A stretch of 64,000 bases of DNA from Candidatus Arthromitus sp. SFB-turkey. GTDB lineage: Bacteria; Bacillota; Clostridia; Clostridiales; Clostridiaceae. The stretch is from the NCBI RefSeq assembly GCF_001655775.1, contig NZ_LXFF01000016.1, positions 1-64,000 of the forward strand, given 5' to 3'. The translations under genes were made by a program, and so were the position numbers. Below are positions 24,975 through 33,648 of the stretch, piece by piece. Positions within the stretch are counted from its first letter, which is position 1. Every line of letters starts with the position of its first letter. The notes below the pieces were generated by a model that was not told where the DNA came from, made no database searches, and was given only the letters and a program-made list of their open reading frames with translations.

Positions 24975-25808
24975 ATGATTTCATTAAAGGATTTGGTTAA
25001 TGTATTAGTTTCGCATTTTTTAAAATTTGGATCAAAGGTTTTAGACTCAGTTACAAGTTTAGTGATTATATATATCATTTATAAAATTAGTTGTAAAATT
25101 TTTAAAAGCATGTTTAGTAAAAAAGTTTTTAATGCGAGACTTGAAAAAGGTCATGCAAATACTATAGAATCTTTGATTTTAAGTATTATTAAGTATTCGT
25201 TTATAACGGTTGTTGTTTTGTTGTTTATTCAAAATTTTGTTGGCACTGTGGGAGTAACAATTACAAGTATTATTGGGGTAGCTCTTGGATTTGCATCTCA
25301 AAGTGTTATAAAAGATTTATTTAATGGAATTTTTATTACGTTTGAAAATCAATTTACGGTTGGAGATTATATCACAATAAATAAGGGGAGTGATAATTTT
25401 TCTGGAATTGTGGATAGTGTTCAAGCGAGAATTACAAAATTGAGAGATTTTAATGGTGATTATCACATAATTCCTAATGGATTTATAAATCAAGTTACTA
25501 ATCATTCAAGAAAAGATTCGAGAGTTTTGGTTGATATTCAGGTTGATTCAACTCAAAAGTCTGATGATATTTTTAAGATTATAAATGTTGCACTAGAAAA
25601 ATTTTCACATTCAGATATAACTGTAAAACCATATATTTATGGAATTGTTTCTATAAATGAAATTAGTACAACCTATAGAGTTGTTGGATACGCAAAACCA
25701 CTTAGTCATTGGAAAATAGAAAATGAATTAAGAATGGTAATAATGGATGAACTTCTAGATAAAAATATAGTTTTACCAGTAACTAGACATTCTATTTTAA
25801 GAAATTAG
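24975..25808 (+). CDS. mscS: mechanosensitive ion channel, MscS family
   Basis: A 277-residue channel. Three transmembrane helices: about 22-40, 72-92 and the pore helix around 97-122 (Gly-Val-Thr-Ile-Thr-Ser-Ile-Ile-Gly-Val-Ala-Leu-Gly-Phe-Ala-Ser-Gln), then the conserved Asp-Leu-Phe-Asn-Gly-Ile-Phe-Ile and Val-Gly-Asp-Tyr-Ile opening the cytoplasmic beta domain. It releases solutes on hypo-osmotic shock. AGAAAGGA precedes the ATG; the lipoprotein gene follows 9 bp later. Confidence 0.92.
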   Translation: MISLKDLVNVLVSHFLKFGSKVLDSVTSLVIIYIIYKISCKIFKSMFSKKVFNARLEKGHANTIESLILSIIKYSFITVVVLLFIQNFVGTVGVTITSIIGVALGFASQSVIKDLFNGIFITFENQFTVGDYITINKGSDNFSGIVDSVQARITKLRDFNGDYHIIPNGFINQVTNHSRKDSRVLVDIQVDSTQKSDDIFKIINVALEKFSHSDITVKPYIYGIVSINEISTTYRVVGYAKPLSHWKIENELRMVIMDELLDKNIVLPVTRHSILRN

Positions 25809-25817
25809 GAGGTAAAG

Positions 25818-26858
25818 ATGCGTTATGCTATATATAAATTAATATTTATTGTAGCAATATTTTTGTCTTTATTATCTTGTGAATCTTCTCATGTTAGTAA
25901 TTTTAATTCAGGTTACTATGTTGGAGTTATATCTTTTAACAAAACAAAAAAGGTATCTTTTATAAATCAATATAATGAAGATGGGAAAGAGACAAATAAA
26001 ATAAAGTTTTCTATTGAAGGTATGGGATATTTAGATGATTTTATACCTTCAGATGAAGATAATTTCTATGTTAAATCAAGTAACATATTATCTCGTAATG
26101 GGAAAAATTATTTAATAGAAGTTGATAAATTTACAAATAGATATTCAAAGATTGATTTGAATTTAGAAGATATTTATAAAATTTTTAATGATGATGATTA
26201 TATATACATAACACATTCTATAAATAAATTAAGTAGGTATGATAAAGATAGAGGTAGAATAATAGATACAGTCAAATTAGATGATTACATAGTTAATAAA
26301 TTTTATGTTGATGAGTCGAAAATTTATTTGTTTAGTCGTAGAGGGAAAGAAAGATCTTTTTTAAATATTCTAGATAAAGAGACTTTAGAATTAATTAAAA
26401 ATTTTGATATAACACATTTTGGCCTTTATCAAAATGATATTTTTTATGATAATGGTAAGATATATTTTACTAATTATGATGTATCTTCAAATAGTGGTTC
26501 GGGTAAAATTGGTATTTATAATATTGAAACGCAAAAATTTACTTATATAAATGTTAATAGTAAAAATTTAGATAAGATACTTGTTTATAATGATAAAATG
26601 TATGTAACTATTAAAGGTGATGAAGAAGATATTTTAAAGGATGCAATAATTATTATTGATAAAAATTCTTTGAAAAGCCAGAAAAAAACTTTAGATTATA
26701 ATGTAAGATTGTTTGATATAATTGACGATAAAATTTTCATTTTATCAGATAAATATCTTGATATTTATGATGCTGACGATTTTAGTTTATATAAAAGAAT
26801 CAAATTATCTATTGATAGTGATAGTGTTGTTTCTGGAATCATTGTTTATGATTTTTAA
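25818..26858 (+). CDS. lipoprotein with beta-propeller-like sequence
   Basis: A 346-residue exported protein. Lipobox Leu-Leu-Ser-Cys places the lipidated Cys at 21. The mature part is a series of ~40-50-residue units with alternating strands such as Ile-Tyr-Leu-Phe-Ser-Arg, Lys-Ile-Tyr-Phe-Thr-Asn, Lys-Met-Tyr-Val-Thr-Ile and Lys-Ile-Phe-Ile-Leu-Ser, typical of a beta-propeller of about six to seven blades. GGAGGT lies between the mscS stop and the ATG, so it is cotranscribed with mscS. Ligand unknown. Confidence 0.7.
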   Translation: MRYAIYKLIFIVAIFLSLLSCESSHVSNFNSGYYVGVISFNKTKKVSFINQYNEDGKETNKIKFSIEGMGYLDDFIPSDEDNFYVKSSNILSRNGKNYLIEVDKFTNRYSKIDLNLEDIYKIFNDDDYIYITHSINKLSRYDKDRGRIIDTVKLDDYIVNKFYVDESKIYLFSRRGKERSFLNILDKETLELIKNFDITHFGLYQNDIFYDNGKIYFTNYDVSSNSGSGKIGIYNIETQKFTYINVNSKNLDKILVYNDKMYVTIKGDEEDILKDAIIIIDKNSLKSQKKTLDYNVRLFDIIDDKIFILSDKYLDIYDADDFSLYKRIKLSIDSDSVVSGIIVYDF

Positions 26859-26863
26859 AAATT

Positions 26864-26894
26864 GTAAAAGCGAATGCTTTTACTTTTTTTTTTT
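26864..26894 (+). terminator. intrinsic terminator of the mscS-lipoprotein operon
   Basis: GTAAAAGC / GCTTTTAC stem with a four-base loop, followed by a long T run. Confidence 0.85.
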
Positions 26895-26977
26895 ATTTTA
26901 AATTAGAAAATTAGTATGTAATTATAAATATTTACACAAGATAAATAAAACACTTTGAAATGGAAGTGCATGTTTAT

Positions 26978-29326
26978 ATGTTTTTATGTAAGTATGGTTA
27001 CTTTTCAGATGATGGATATGAATATGTAATTACAAATCCTAAGACGCCTAAACCTTGGAGTAATGTTATAAGTAATGGAAATTATTCAATTTTAATAACT
27101 CAAACTGGTGGAGGATATTCTTGGGGGAAAAATTCTATTGAAAATAGAATTACTCGTTTTGTACAAGATTCAGTCAAGGATGATTTTGGAAAATATATTT
27201 ATATACGGGATGATGATACAGGTGAAATTTGGGGTACTACTTATAAACCAACTGAAAAATGTGGAGATGATTATAAAGTCATTCATGGCCTTGGATATTC
27301 TATATTTATACATACTTATAATGAAATCGAATCTAATTTGAAAGTATTTTTATCCAAAGATGATAAAATGGAATTTTTTTATATAATTCTTAAAAATAAA
27401 TCTAAAAGGTTTAGAAGATTAAGTGTATTTTTTTGTGCTGAATTGTATCTTTCAAATTTTCCAGAAGAAAATAGAGAGTTTGATAAGCTTTTTATGGAAA
27501 CAGATTTTGATGAAAATTTAAATGTTCTTATTGGAAAGAAAAGTTTTTGGAGTGTAATTGATAAAAATGGAAACTGTAACAATAGAGAATATAAATATTT
27601 GTTTTTTATGGGTTCAACTGAGAAAATTATTTCTTATGAAACTTCAAGAGAAAAGTTTATTGGAATGTATAATTCATTTAAAAATCCAGAATCTTTAAAA
27701 AATATATTGTTATCAAATACTGTTGGTAAAAATTTAGATGCTATTTCTTGTATTCATAATCGTATTGAATTAAATTCTTATGAAAGCAAAAATTTTAGTT
27801 TTCATATGGGGATATGTGAGAGTTATGATGAAGTTTTAAATATTTCAAATAAGTATAAAAATATTTCTAATGTAGATGAGGAGTTTATAAGATTTAAAAA
27901 TTTTGTAAGAGAGTTTATTGATGATGAAAAAATTAATACTCCAGATATTGGAATTAATTTTATGACAAATATTTGGTGTAAATACCAAACTATAATGTGT
28001 AGATTTTTTTCAAAAGCTTCTTATTATCAAAATAATAAGGGGATTGGATATAGAGACCATCTTCAAGATTCATTAATATTTTTAACTAGTAAAGAGGATA
28101 TAATAAGAAATCAAATATTATATCAAGCTTCTATGCAATTTAAAAATGGAAAAGTTGTACACTTTTTTTTAGATGAGTCAAAATTTTTTATTGAGACTAA
28201 TTCAAGTGATGATAATTTATGGCTTGTTTATATTTCTTTAATTTACATTAAAGAAAGTAATGATATTGATATTTTAGATTGTAAAGTAAAATATATTGAT
28301 TTTAATGAGGAAGAAGAATTATATTTTCATTTGAAAAATTCTATTGAATATTCTTTAGGAAATATAAGTTCTAGAGGTTTATCTTTTATGTTAAACCATG
28401 ATTGGAATGATGCTATAAGTAATTTTAATGGAGAAAGTATTTTTGTAAGTGAGTTTTTATATTTAGTTTTGAAAGAATTTATAGAAATTTGTGAAATAAA
28501 AAATGATTATGACTTTCTTAAAAAGATTGAAAATTATATGAGGATAATTAAAAATGGAGTAAATAATTTTGGTTTTTATAAATCTTGGTATTTAAGAGGG
28601 GTTTCTGATGATATTACTCTTGGTAGTGTTGATTGTGAATATGGTAAAATTTTTTTACTTCCACAAGCTTTTGCTATTATAAGTGGCATTATAGATGATG
28701 AAAATAAAATTAAGGTTATGGATGAAGTTTATAAACATTTAAATACAAAGTATGGATTAAAGATATTGACACCACCATATTCTAAAACAAATAAAAAAAT
28801 AGGATATATAACTAGATATGCAGAAGGAACTAGAGAAAATGGATCGATTTATTATCATTCTTGTATGTGGGGAATTTTAGCATTTATAATGGTTAATAAA
28901 ATTGATATAGCTAAAGAAATAATACATAATATTTTACCTCCTAATAAATCTAAAGAAATAGATTTATATAAAATTGAACCTTATGTTATGCCGTCAAGTG
29001 TTGATGGAGATTATTCAAAAAATTTTGGTATGGGAAATTGGAGTTTTAACACAGGGTCTAGTGTTTGGTTTCATAGAATAATCACAAATTTTATTATAGG
29101 TGTTAGAGGAACTTTAAAAGGCCTTTTAATAGATCCAAAACCTTTTAGTTTATGGAAGAAATTTTCAATATCTAGAAAATATAGAAATGCAAGATTTAAC
29201 ATAAAATTTGAAAATAATAATGGAAGAAACTTAGAAATATTTGTAGATGGGTATAAAATAGAAGGAAATTTAATTACAAATGTTGAAAGTGGTAGAGTTT
29301 ATAATGTTAAAGTTGTAATAAAATAA
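26978..29326 (+). CDS. GH94-family glycoside phosphorylase (cellobiose phosphorylase-like)
   Basis: About 782 residues from ATG 26978; the frame is open to 26960 but the conserved Phe-x-Tyr-Gly-Tyr-Phe-Ser-Asp-Asp-Gly-x-Glu-Tyr start fits 26978. Family marks: Trp-Ser-Asn-Val-Ile-Ser-Asn near the start, Gly-Gly-Gly-Tyr-Ser-Trp, and Gly-Tyr-Arg-Asp-His-Leu-Gln-Asp with the general acid Asp near 364. It then has the (alpha/alpha)6 barrel with Glu-Asn-Gly-Ser-Ile-Tyr-Tyr-His-Ser and a beta C-terminal domain. These enzymes split beta-glucosides with phosphate to give a sugar 1-phosphate. The sugar specificity (cellobiose, laminaribiose, chitobiose or other) cannot be read. No signal peptide: cytoplasmic. 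Confidence 0.85.
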   Translation: MFLCKYGYFSDDGYEYVITNPKTPKPWSNVISNGNYSILITQTGGGYSWGKNSIENRITRFVQDSVKDDFGKYIYIRDDDTGEIWGTTYKPTEKCGDDYKVIHGLGYSIFIHTYNEIESNLKVFLSKDDKMEFFYIILKNKSKRFRRLSVFFCAELYLSNFPEENREFDKLFMETDFDENLNVLIGKKSFWSVIDKNGNCNNREYKYLFFMGSTEKIISYETSREKFIGMYNSFKNPESLKNILLSNTVGKNLDAISCIHNRIELNSYESKNFSFHMGICESYDEVLNISNKYKNISNVDEEFIRFKNFVREFIDDEKINTPDIGINFMTNIWCKYQTIMCRFFSKASYYQNNKGIGYRDHLQDSLIFLTSKEDIIRNQILYQASMQFKNGKVVHFFLDESKFFIETNSSDDNLWLVYISLIYIKESNDIDILDCKVKYIDFNEEEELYFHLKNSIEYSLGNISSRGLSFMLNHDWNDAISNFNGESIFVSEFLYLVLKEFIEICEIKNDYDFLKKIENYMRIIKNGVNNFGFYKSWYLRGVSDDITLGSVDCEYGKIFLLPQAFAIISGIIDDENKIKVMDEVYKHLNTKYGLKILTPPYSKTNKKIGYITRYAEGTRENGSIYYHSCMWGILAFIMVNKIDIAKEIIHNILPPNKSKEIDLYKIEPYVMPSSVDGDYSKNFGMGNWSFNTGSSVWFHRIITNFIIGVRGTLKGLLIDPKPFSLWKKFSISRKYRNARFNIKFENNNGRNLEIFVDGYKIEGNLITNVESGRVYNVKVVIK

Positions 29327-29350
29327 GGATGAAAAAATTTTTTCATCCTT
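29325..29350. terminator. palindromic bidirectional terminator
   Basis: 26-bp perfect palindrome (AAGGATGAAAAAA and its complement) placed between the converging stop codons of the GH94 and aminotransferase genes. Confidence 0.75.
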
Positions 29351-30494
29351 ATTTTGTTTCATTATAATATTTATTAAAACTTTTTACCAAATTGATTTCT
29401 CTTTTGTAAAAATATGAAAATGCACTTTCAAGCGCTGATAATACAGTGATTATTTTTTCATATCGTGCATTTTCTCCCATATGTCCAATTCTTATAACCT
29501 TGTCTTTTAAAAAATCAAATGATCCACTTAAAAGTATGTTGTATTTTTCTTTCACGTAAGTTAATATGTCTGATGTTTTTATATTTTCTTCAAGAAGTAT
29601 TGTAGAAACAGTTTCAGATGAACACGATTCAGGTAAAAATGATTGTATATTATTTTCTTTTAGAGCTTTTAATAATGAGGTTGAAATTTTTTTATGACGC
29701 ATTAATACATTTTCAAGTCCTTCATTTAAGATATTGTTAATGGAAGTTTCTAGTCCATTTAAATCAGATATAGGCATTGTGTATGGGAACCATTTTTTTT
29801 CATAATAAGATAAATAATTTAAAAAATTCATGTAGTAAGTTGGAATTTTTGATTTTCTATTTTCTATGGTGTTTATTGCATCTTTAGATATACTTAAAAA
29901 TGTGAGTCCTGGAGGAGTAGAAAAACATTTTTGTGATGCGCAAAGTGCAATATCAATTTTAGAATCATCAACATTAACAGGACTTCCACCTAAAGAAGCA
30001 ACCATGTCTACAACTGTTAAAATATTATAGCTTTTTAATAATGTACATATTTCATGTATTGGATTTAACATTGATGAGGGAGTATCACAATGAACTAAAG
30101 TTGCGTATTTGAAATTATTATTTGATTGTAGAAAAGTTTTAAAATCTTCCATAGAAAATGGAGCATTATTAGGAGATTCAAATAAAGTAACATTTCCATC
30201 ATATAGTTCAACTAAATCTTTGAATCCTTTTCCAAATACTCCATTACTTATTACTAAAACATTATCATTTTTTTCAGTAAGGCATGCACAACAAGCTTCA
30301 AGTCCGATTATACCTTCTCCAGATAATATTATTATATGGTTTTTAGTTTTGAATATTTTTTGTAAGTTTTCACAAATGGATTTGTATTGTTCGAAAAAAT
30401 TTGGATCTAAATCTGGGTTTGTAAAATTCTTTGCTCTTGCAAGCATTACATTATTTGATGTATTAGTTGGTCCAGGTGAGTAAGTAAAATTCAT
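29349..30494 (-). CDS. class V aminotransferase (alanine--glyoxylate / serine--pyruvate type)
   Basis: About 381 residues from ATG 30494, chosen for AAAGGA 8 bp upstream and for the conserved Tyr-Ser-Pro-Gly-Pro-Thr-Asn start. PLP-dependent fold type I: Gly-Glu-Gly-Ile-Ile-Gly-Leu-Glu-Ala near 70, Val-Asp-Met-Val-Ala-Ser-Leu-Gly-Gly for the cofactor-binding Asp, and Ser-Gln-Lys-Cys-Phe-Ser-Thr-Pro-Pro-Gly for the Schiff-base Lys. Alanine or serine to glyoxylate or pyruvate transamination is the usual activity; specificity is open. Preceded by the DnaA-box cluster. Confidence 0.85.
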   Translation of the reverse strand: MNFTYSPGPTNTSNNVMLARAKNFTNPDLDPNFFEQYKSICENLQKIFKTKNHIIILSGEGIIGLEACCACLTEKNDNVLVISNGVFGKGFKDLVELYDGNVTLFESPNNAPFSMEDFKTFLQSNNNFKYATLVHCDTPSSMLNPIHEICTLLKSYNILTVVDMVASLGGSPVNVDDSKIDIALCASQKCFSTPPGLTFLSISKDAINTIENRKSKIPTYYMNFLNYLSYYEKKWFPYTMPISDLNGLETSINNILNEGLENVLMRHKKISTSLLKALKENNIQSFLPESCSSETVSTILLEENIKTSDILTYVKEKYNILLSGSFDFLKDKVIRIGHMGENARYEKIITVLSALESAFSYFYKREINLVKSFNKYYNETK

Positions 30495-30563
30495 CAGTAA
30501 CATCCTTTCATTAAACAAATTAACACAATTAATAGAAAATTATTAACATATAAACATTTAGCA

Positions 30564-30654
30564 TGTGGATAACTTTTGAAAATATAGTTTTTAAATTATA
30601 TTTTTTGGAATAATTAATTAAAATATAAAATTATTCACAAAAAATTGTGTATAA
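30564..30654. promoter_or_regulatory. cluster of DnaA-box-like 9-mers
   Basis: Three 9-mers fit the DnaA-box consensus TTATNCACA: TGTGGATAA at 30564-30572 (exact complement of TTATCCACA), TTATTCACA at 30631-30639 and TGTGTATAA at 30646-30654. A degenerate one (TGTGGAATAA) follows at about 30667. All lie in an AT-rich 260-bp non-coding gap upstream of the aminotransferase gene. No dnaA, dnaN or repeated AT trio was recognised, so a DnaA-binding or regulatory cluster is preferred over oriC. Confidence 0.5.
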
Positions 30655-30741
30655 ACATCTAAAAATTGTGGAATAATTTAAAAATTAATTTTATAAGTGT
30701 TTTAATTCTAACAATTTAGGAGTTTCATGTAAATAAAAAGA

Positions 30742-30778
30742 GGTTGAAAAATGTTTATAATTTTTCAACCTTTTTTTT
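30742..30778. terminator. terminator of the feoB operon
   Basis: 11-bp perfect stem (GGTTGAAAAAT / ATTTTTCAACC, arms 30742-30752 and 30760-30770). Leftward transcripts from feoB run into it with a short T-rich tail; a stronger T run is on the + side. The last codons of the small Cys-rich gene lie in the stem. Confidence 0.7.
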
Positions 30779-30916
30779 AGTTTTGTTTATAATTTCAATT
30801 TGATTTTGTTTTTTGCATTGATTACAATTTTTAGAACAGGATTTATTTTTGAATATTGATTTTAATATGTAGTAAACGCTGAAAATTAGCGAACAAAAAA
30901 TAATTATTTTATCCAT
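30755..30916 (-). CDS. FeoB-associated Cys-rich membrane protein
   Basis: A 53-residue protein. One transmembrane helix (about residues 4-18) is followed by a short basic tail with Cys-Ser-Lys-Asn-Cys-Asn-Gln-Cys (Cys-x3-Cys-x2-Cys) at 27-34. Tiny membrane proteins of this design directly downstream of feoB form a known family (FeoB_associated), thought to assist ferrous iron transport, functionally comparable to FeoC. It starts 6 bp after the feoB stop codon, with GGTGA as ribosome site. The motif and position together make the call fairly firm. Confidence 0.75.
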   Translation of the reverse strand: MDKIIIFCSLIFSVYYILKSIFKNKSCSKNCNQCKKQNQIEIINKTKKKVEKL

Positions 30917-30921
30917 ATAAA

Positions 30922-32769
30922 TCACCAAATTATATTTAAAATATTAAAAACAAGAAATGAAACAGAGTATGCAAGTGCAAGTTGATATATTACAGATGTA
31001 AGCATAAGTTTTGTTCCGTATTCGTGTTTTATTGTTGATAATACTGATATACAAGGAGTATATAAAAGTACAAATACTAAAAATGAAATTGATGATACTG
31101 GAGTAAAGAAAGATGGTAATATAAAATCTAAATTAGATCCAAAAATAACACCCATTGAACTTATAATAACTTCTTTTGCCATTAATCCAGTTAATAAAGA
31201 AACACTTGCTTGCCAAAATCCAAATCCAAGAGGAATAAAAATAGGAGCAAAAATATTTCCTATTGAGAATAAAAAACTATTTTCAATTGATGTAAAACCT
31301 GAAAAATTAAAATTTGATAAGAACCAAATTATAATTGAAATTGAAAATATTAAAGTACCAATTTTTTTGAAGAAAGATGATATTTTGTTTAGAGATTCTT
31401 TTATCATGTATGATAAACTTGGAATTTTGTAATCTGGTATTTCTAATATAAAAATTTCAGAATTTTGTTCTTTAGAAAATAGATTCATTATTAAACCTAT
31501 AATTATTGAAATTATTATTCCAAGAAGATATAAACTCATTATTACAAGTTCTCTATTGTTTTTAAAAAATATACTTGTAAAAAGAATATAAACAGGTAGT
31601 CTTGCGTTACAACTCATAAGAGGAAGTAAGAATATACATGTTTTTCTATCTTTTTCATTTTCAAATGTTCTAGTTGCCATAATAGCTGGAACTGTACATC
31701 CGAAACTCATAATTATTGGAAGAAATGCTTTTCCAGATAAACCAAAAATTCTCATAAATTTATCTATAATTGTTGCAGCACGAGCTATATAACCGCAACT
31801 TTCAAGAAATGTTAAACATATAAACATTGTTAGTATTATGGGTAAAAAAACTATAATAGATCCAATACCTCCAATAATTCCATCTAAGATAAATGATTTA
31901 AACAATTCAGATGAATTTGATAATAAATTTTCAATAAAGGGAGTTAATGTATTAGAAATAAAATTATCCAATATATCGGAAAGAGGACCACCAATCCAAG
32001 AAAAGGTTATTTTGAAAATTAGAAAGAATATAAGAATAAGAATCGGTACTGATAAAAATTTATTCATTAGTATTAAATCTAATTTTTCAGTAAAATTGTT
32101 GTTGTTTGATTTTGTTGTTTTTACACAAATATTTAATATAGAATCAATTTTTTTGTATATGTCTTTAGAGTTTGAAAAATTATAATCTGCATTTTTAGAA
32201 AATTTCATGGATTTAAAGTTTGTATTTTTTAAATAGTTTTCTAAATTTAAAGTACCTTGTTTTTTGTTTGCATTTATTAGAAAAACTGGACAATTTAATA
32301 AATCAGATAATTTTTTTGAATCTATATGGATATTATTTTTTTCAGCTATGTCAATCATGTTTAAAACTAGTATAATTGGAATATTAAATTGTTTTAATTG
32401 AAATGTTAGAAATAAGTTTCTATATAAGTTTGATGAATCTAAAATATTTAATATTATTGAAGGATTTTCATTTTTTATGTAGTCTAGTGCAATTTTTTCT
32501 TCAATAGATATGGAATCAAGAGAATAGATTCCAGGTAAATCCATAATTATGTTTTTAAAGATTTTTTTTCTAAGTGCAATTGTTGAATTATTAATTTTAA
32601 TTACAATTGGATCGCCAAAAGGTGCTTTCTTATATATTTTAATTTCAGAATTTTCTAAAATTCCAAGAGAATTTAAACGTTTTTTTAATAAATTGTTTCC
32701 TAATATTGTTTTAACTTTATAAGTTTGTCCAACTAATACTTCTGAAGTTGAATTGAAAAATTTTCTCAT
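30922..32769 (-). CDS. feoB: FeoA-FeoB fusion, ferrous iron transporter lacking G1 and G2
   Basis: 615 residues. Residues ~12-74 are a FeoA (SH3-like) domain with Lys-Ala-Pro-Phe-Gly-Asp-Pro and Ala-Leu-Arg-Lys. This runs directly into Met-Asp-Leu-Pro-Gly-Ile-Tyr-Ser at 76-83, the G3 motif of the FeoB G-domain. The preceding P-loop (G1) and switch I (G2), about 50-55 residues in normal FeoB, are missing. G4 (Asn-Met-Ile-Asp, 137-140), the GDI-like region, the Gly-Gly-Ile-Gly gate and the Ser-Phe-Gly-Cys-Thr-Val-Pro motif with the Nramp-like membrane core are present. Without G1 it should bind GTP poorly or not at all. A Fur-like site lies upstream and the Cys-rich partner downstream. Confidence 0.88.
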   Translation of the reverse strand: MRKFFNSTSEVLVGQTYKVKTILGNNLLKKRLNSLGILENSEIKIYKKAPFGDPIVIKINNSTIALRKKIFKNIIMDLPGIYSLDSISIEEKIALDYIKNENPSIILNILDSSNLYRNLFLTFQLKQFNIPIILVLNMIDIAEKNNIHIDSKKLSDLLNCPVFLINANKKQGTLNLENYLKNTNFKSMKFSKNADYNFSNSKDIYKKIDSILNICVKTTKSNNNNFTEKLDLILMNKFLSVPILILIFFLIFKITFSWIGGPLSDILDNFISNTLTPFIENLLSNSSELFKSFILDGIIGGIGSIIVFLPIILTMFICLTFLESCGYIARAATIIDKFMRIFGLSGKAFLPIIMSFGCTVPAIMATRTFENEKDRKTCIFLLPLMSCNARLPVYILFTSIFFKNNRELVIMSLYLLGIIISIIIGLIMNLFSKEQNSEIFILEIPDYKIPSLSYMIKESLNKISSFFKKIGTLIFSISIIIWFLSNFNFSGFTSIENSFLFSIGNIFAPIFIPLGFGFWQASVSLLTGLMAKEVIISSMGVIFGSNLDFILPSFFTPVSSISFLVFVLLYTPCISVLSTIKHEYGTKLMLTSVIYQLALAYSVSFLVFNILNIIW

Positions 32770-32789
32770 AATGACTCCTAGAAATTAAA

Positions 32790-32829
32790 TTAATGATAAA
32801 TATGTTATGCTTAATGATAAAGAATATCA
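32790..32829 (-). promoter_or_regulatory. Fur-box-like sites upstream of feoB
   Basis: TGATAAAGAATATCA at 32815-32829 matches the 7-1-7 Fur core TGATAATNATTATCA in all but two positions. A second TTAATGATAAA half-site is at 32790-32800, so the phrase TTAATGATAAA occurs twice, 21 bp apart. The location, 20-60 bp upstream of an iron-transport gene, fits iron-dependent repression. Confidence 0.55.
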
Positions 32830-32925
32830 ATAACAAAATTAAATATTTTAAAATTATATTGTTTTATTAGTACCTTGATTTTATAATAGTAATGTAATTT
32901 GTTAAAGAAATGAGCGGTAATTTTT

Positions 32926-33633
32926 ATGAAGATATTAGAGCAATGTTATGATGTAGAAGAATTTGATTTAAGTGATGTTTTGAATGAAGAAGATGATCCA
33001 GAGGTATTTAAAAATGCTATTTATTTTGATTTAGAGCATTATGTTTATAAAAAACCTGTTTGTATTGGTATTTTTGGATGTTGTTATTATGATGAGAATT
33101 TAAATAAATTAATTATCACTCAATATATGATAGAAAATAAATATGAAGTACATACGTTGCTTTTAATGGCTAAAGATTATTTTCAAAAAATGTATTCAGA
33201 ATTGAAGAAAAAATATATAGTTACATTTTCAGGAAATAATGACTTTACTGTTATAAATTATCTTTTTAATAAGTATAAAATAGATTTTGATATAAAAAAT
33301 TATTTTAAGGAAATTGATTTACAGAAAGAATTTGCGAAAATTTCTAATAATAAAGAAAATATTGGACTTAAAAATCTTGAAAAAATTGCTGGTATCAATA
33401 GAAAAAATGAGTTAATGAGTGGAGTTACAATTGCAAAAACTTTTGCGAAGATTATTAAGGATAGAGATTATATAAATAGAGTTCCCGAAGAAAAAATTAA
33501 TAAGATTTTAAATTATAATTTAGATGATGTCATTAATTTATTTTATATATGTGTGAAGTGGAAAAAAATAAAGAAGTTTGTTTTAGAAGGTAAGCATTTA
33601 GAAGATAAAGAAGACTCAGAAGATATTTCGTGA
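32926..33633 (+). CDS. YprB-like RNase H-fold exonuclease domain protein
   Basis: A 235-residue protein of the RNase_H_2/YprB type. The DEDD ligands can be traced: Phe-Asp-Leu-Glu near 34-37, Thr-Phe-Ser-Gly-Asn-Asn-Asp-Phe in the middle, and Tyr-Asn-Leu-Asp-Asp-Val-Ile-Asn-Leu at about 206-214. Gly-Leu-Lys-Asn-Leu-Glu before the third motif is also typical. It lacks the TPR tail found in longer YprB proteins. The function in known relatives is not settled (predicted 3'-5' exonuclease). Its last codons lie in the terminator. Confidence 0.75.
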   Translation: MKILEQCYDVEEFDLSDVLNEEDDPEVFKNAIYFDLEHYVYKKPVCIGIFGCCYYDENLNKLIITQYMIENKYEVHTLLLMAKDYFQKMYSELKKKYIVTFSGNNDFTVINYLFNKYKIDFDIKNYFKEIDLQKEFAKISNNKENIGLKNLEKIAGINRKNELMSGVTIAKTFAKIIKDRDYINRVPEEKINKILNYNLDDVINLFYICVKWKKIKKFVLEGKHLEDKEDSEDIS

Positions 33634-33648
33634 GTCTTCTTTTTGTTT
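33610..33648. terminator. terminator overlapping the end of the YprB-like gene
   Basis: GAAGACTCA / TGAGTCTTC stem (33610-33618, 33631-33639) followed by TTTTTG. It also lies at the end of the convergent gltX. Confidence 0.8.

Noticed and set aside
30500-30740. The DnaA-box cluster as chromosomal origin
   Set aside because: No dnaA, dnaN, recF, gyrB or rpmH nearby, and no tandem box array next to an unwinding element; a regulatory or titration cluster is the more modest reading.
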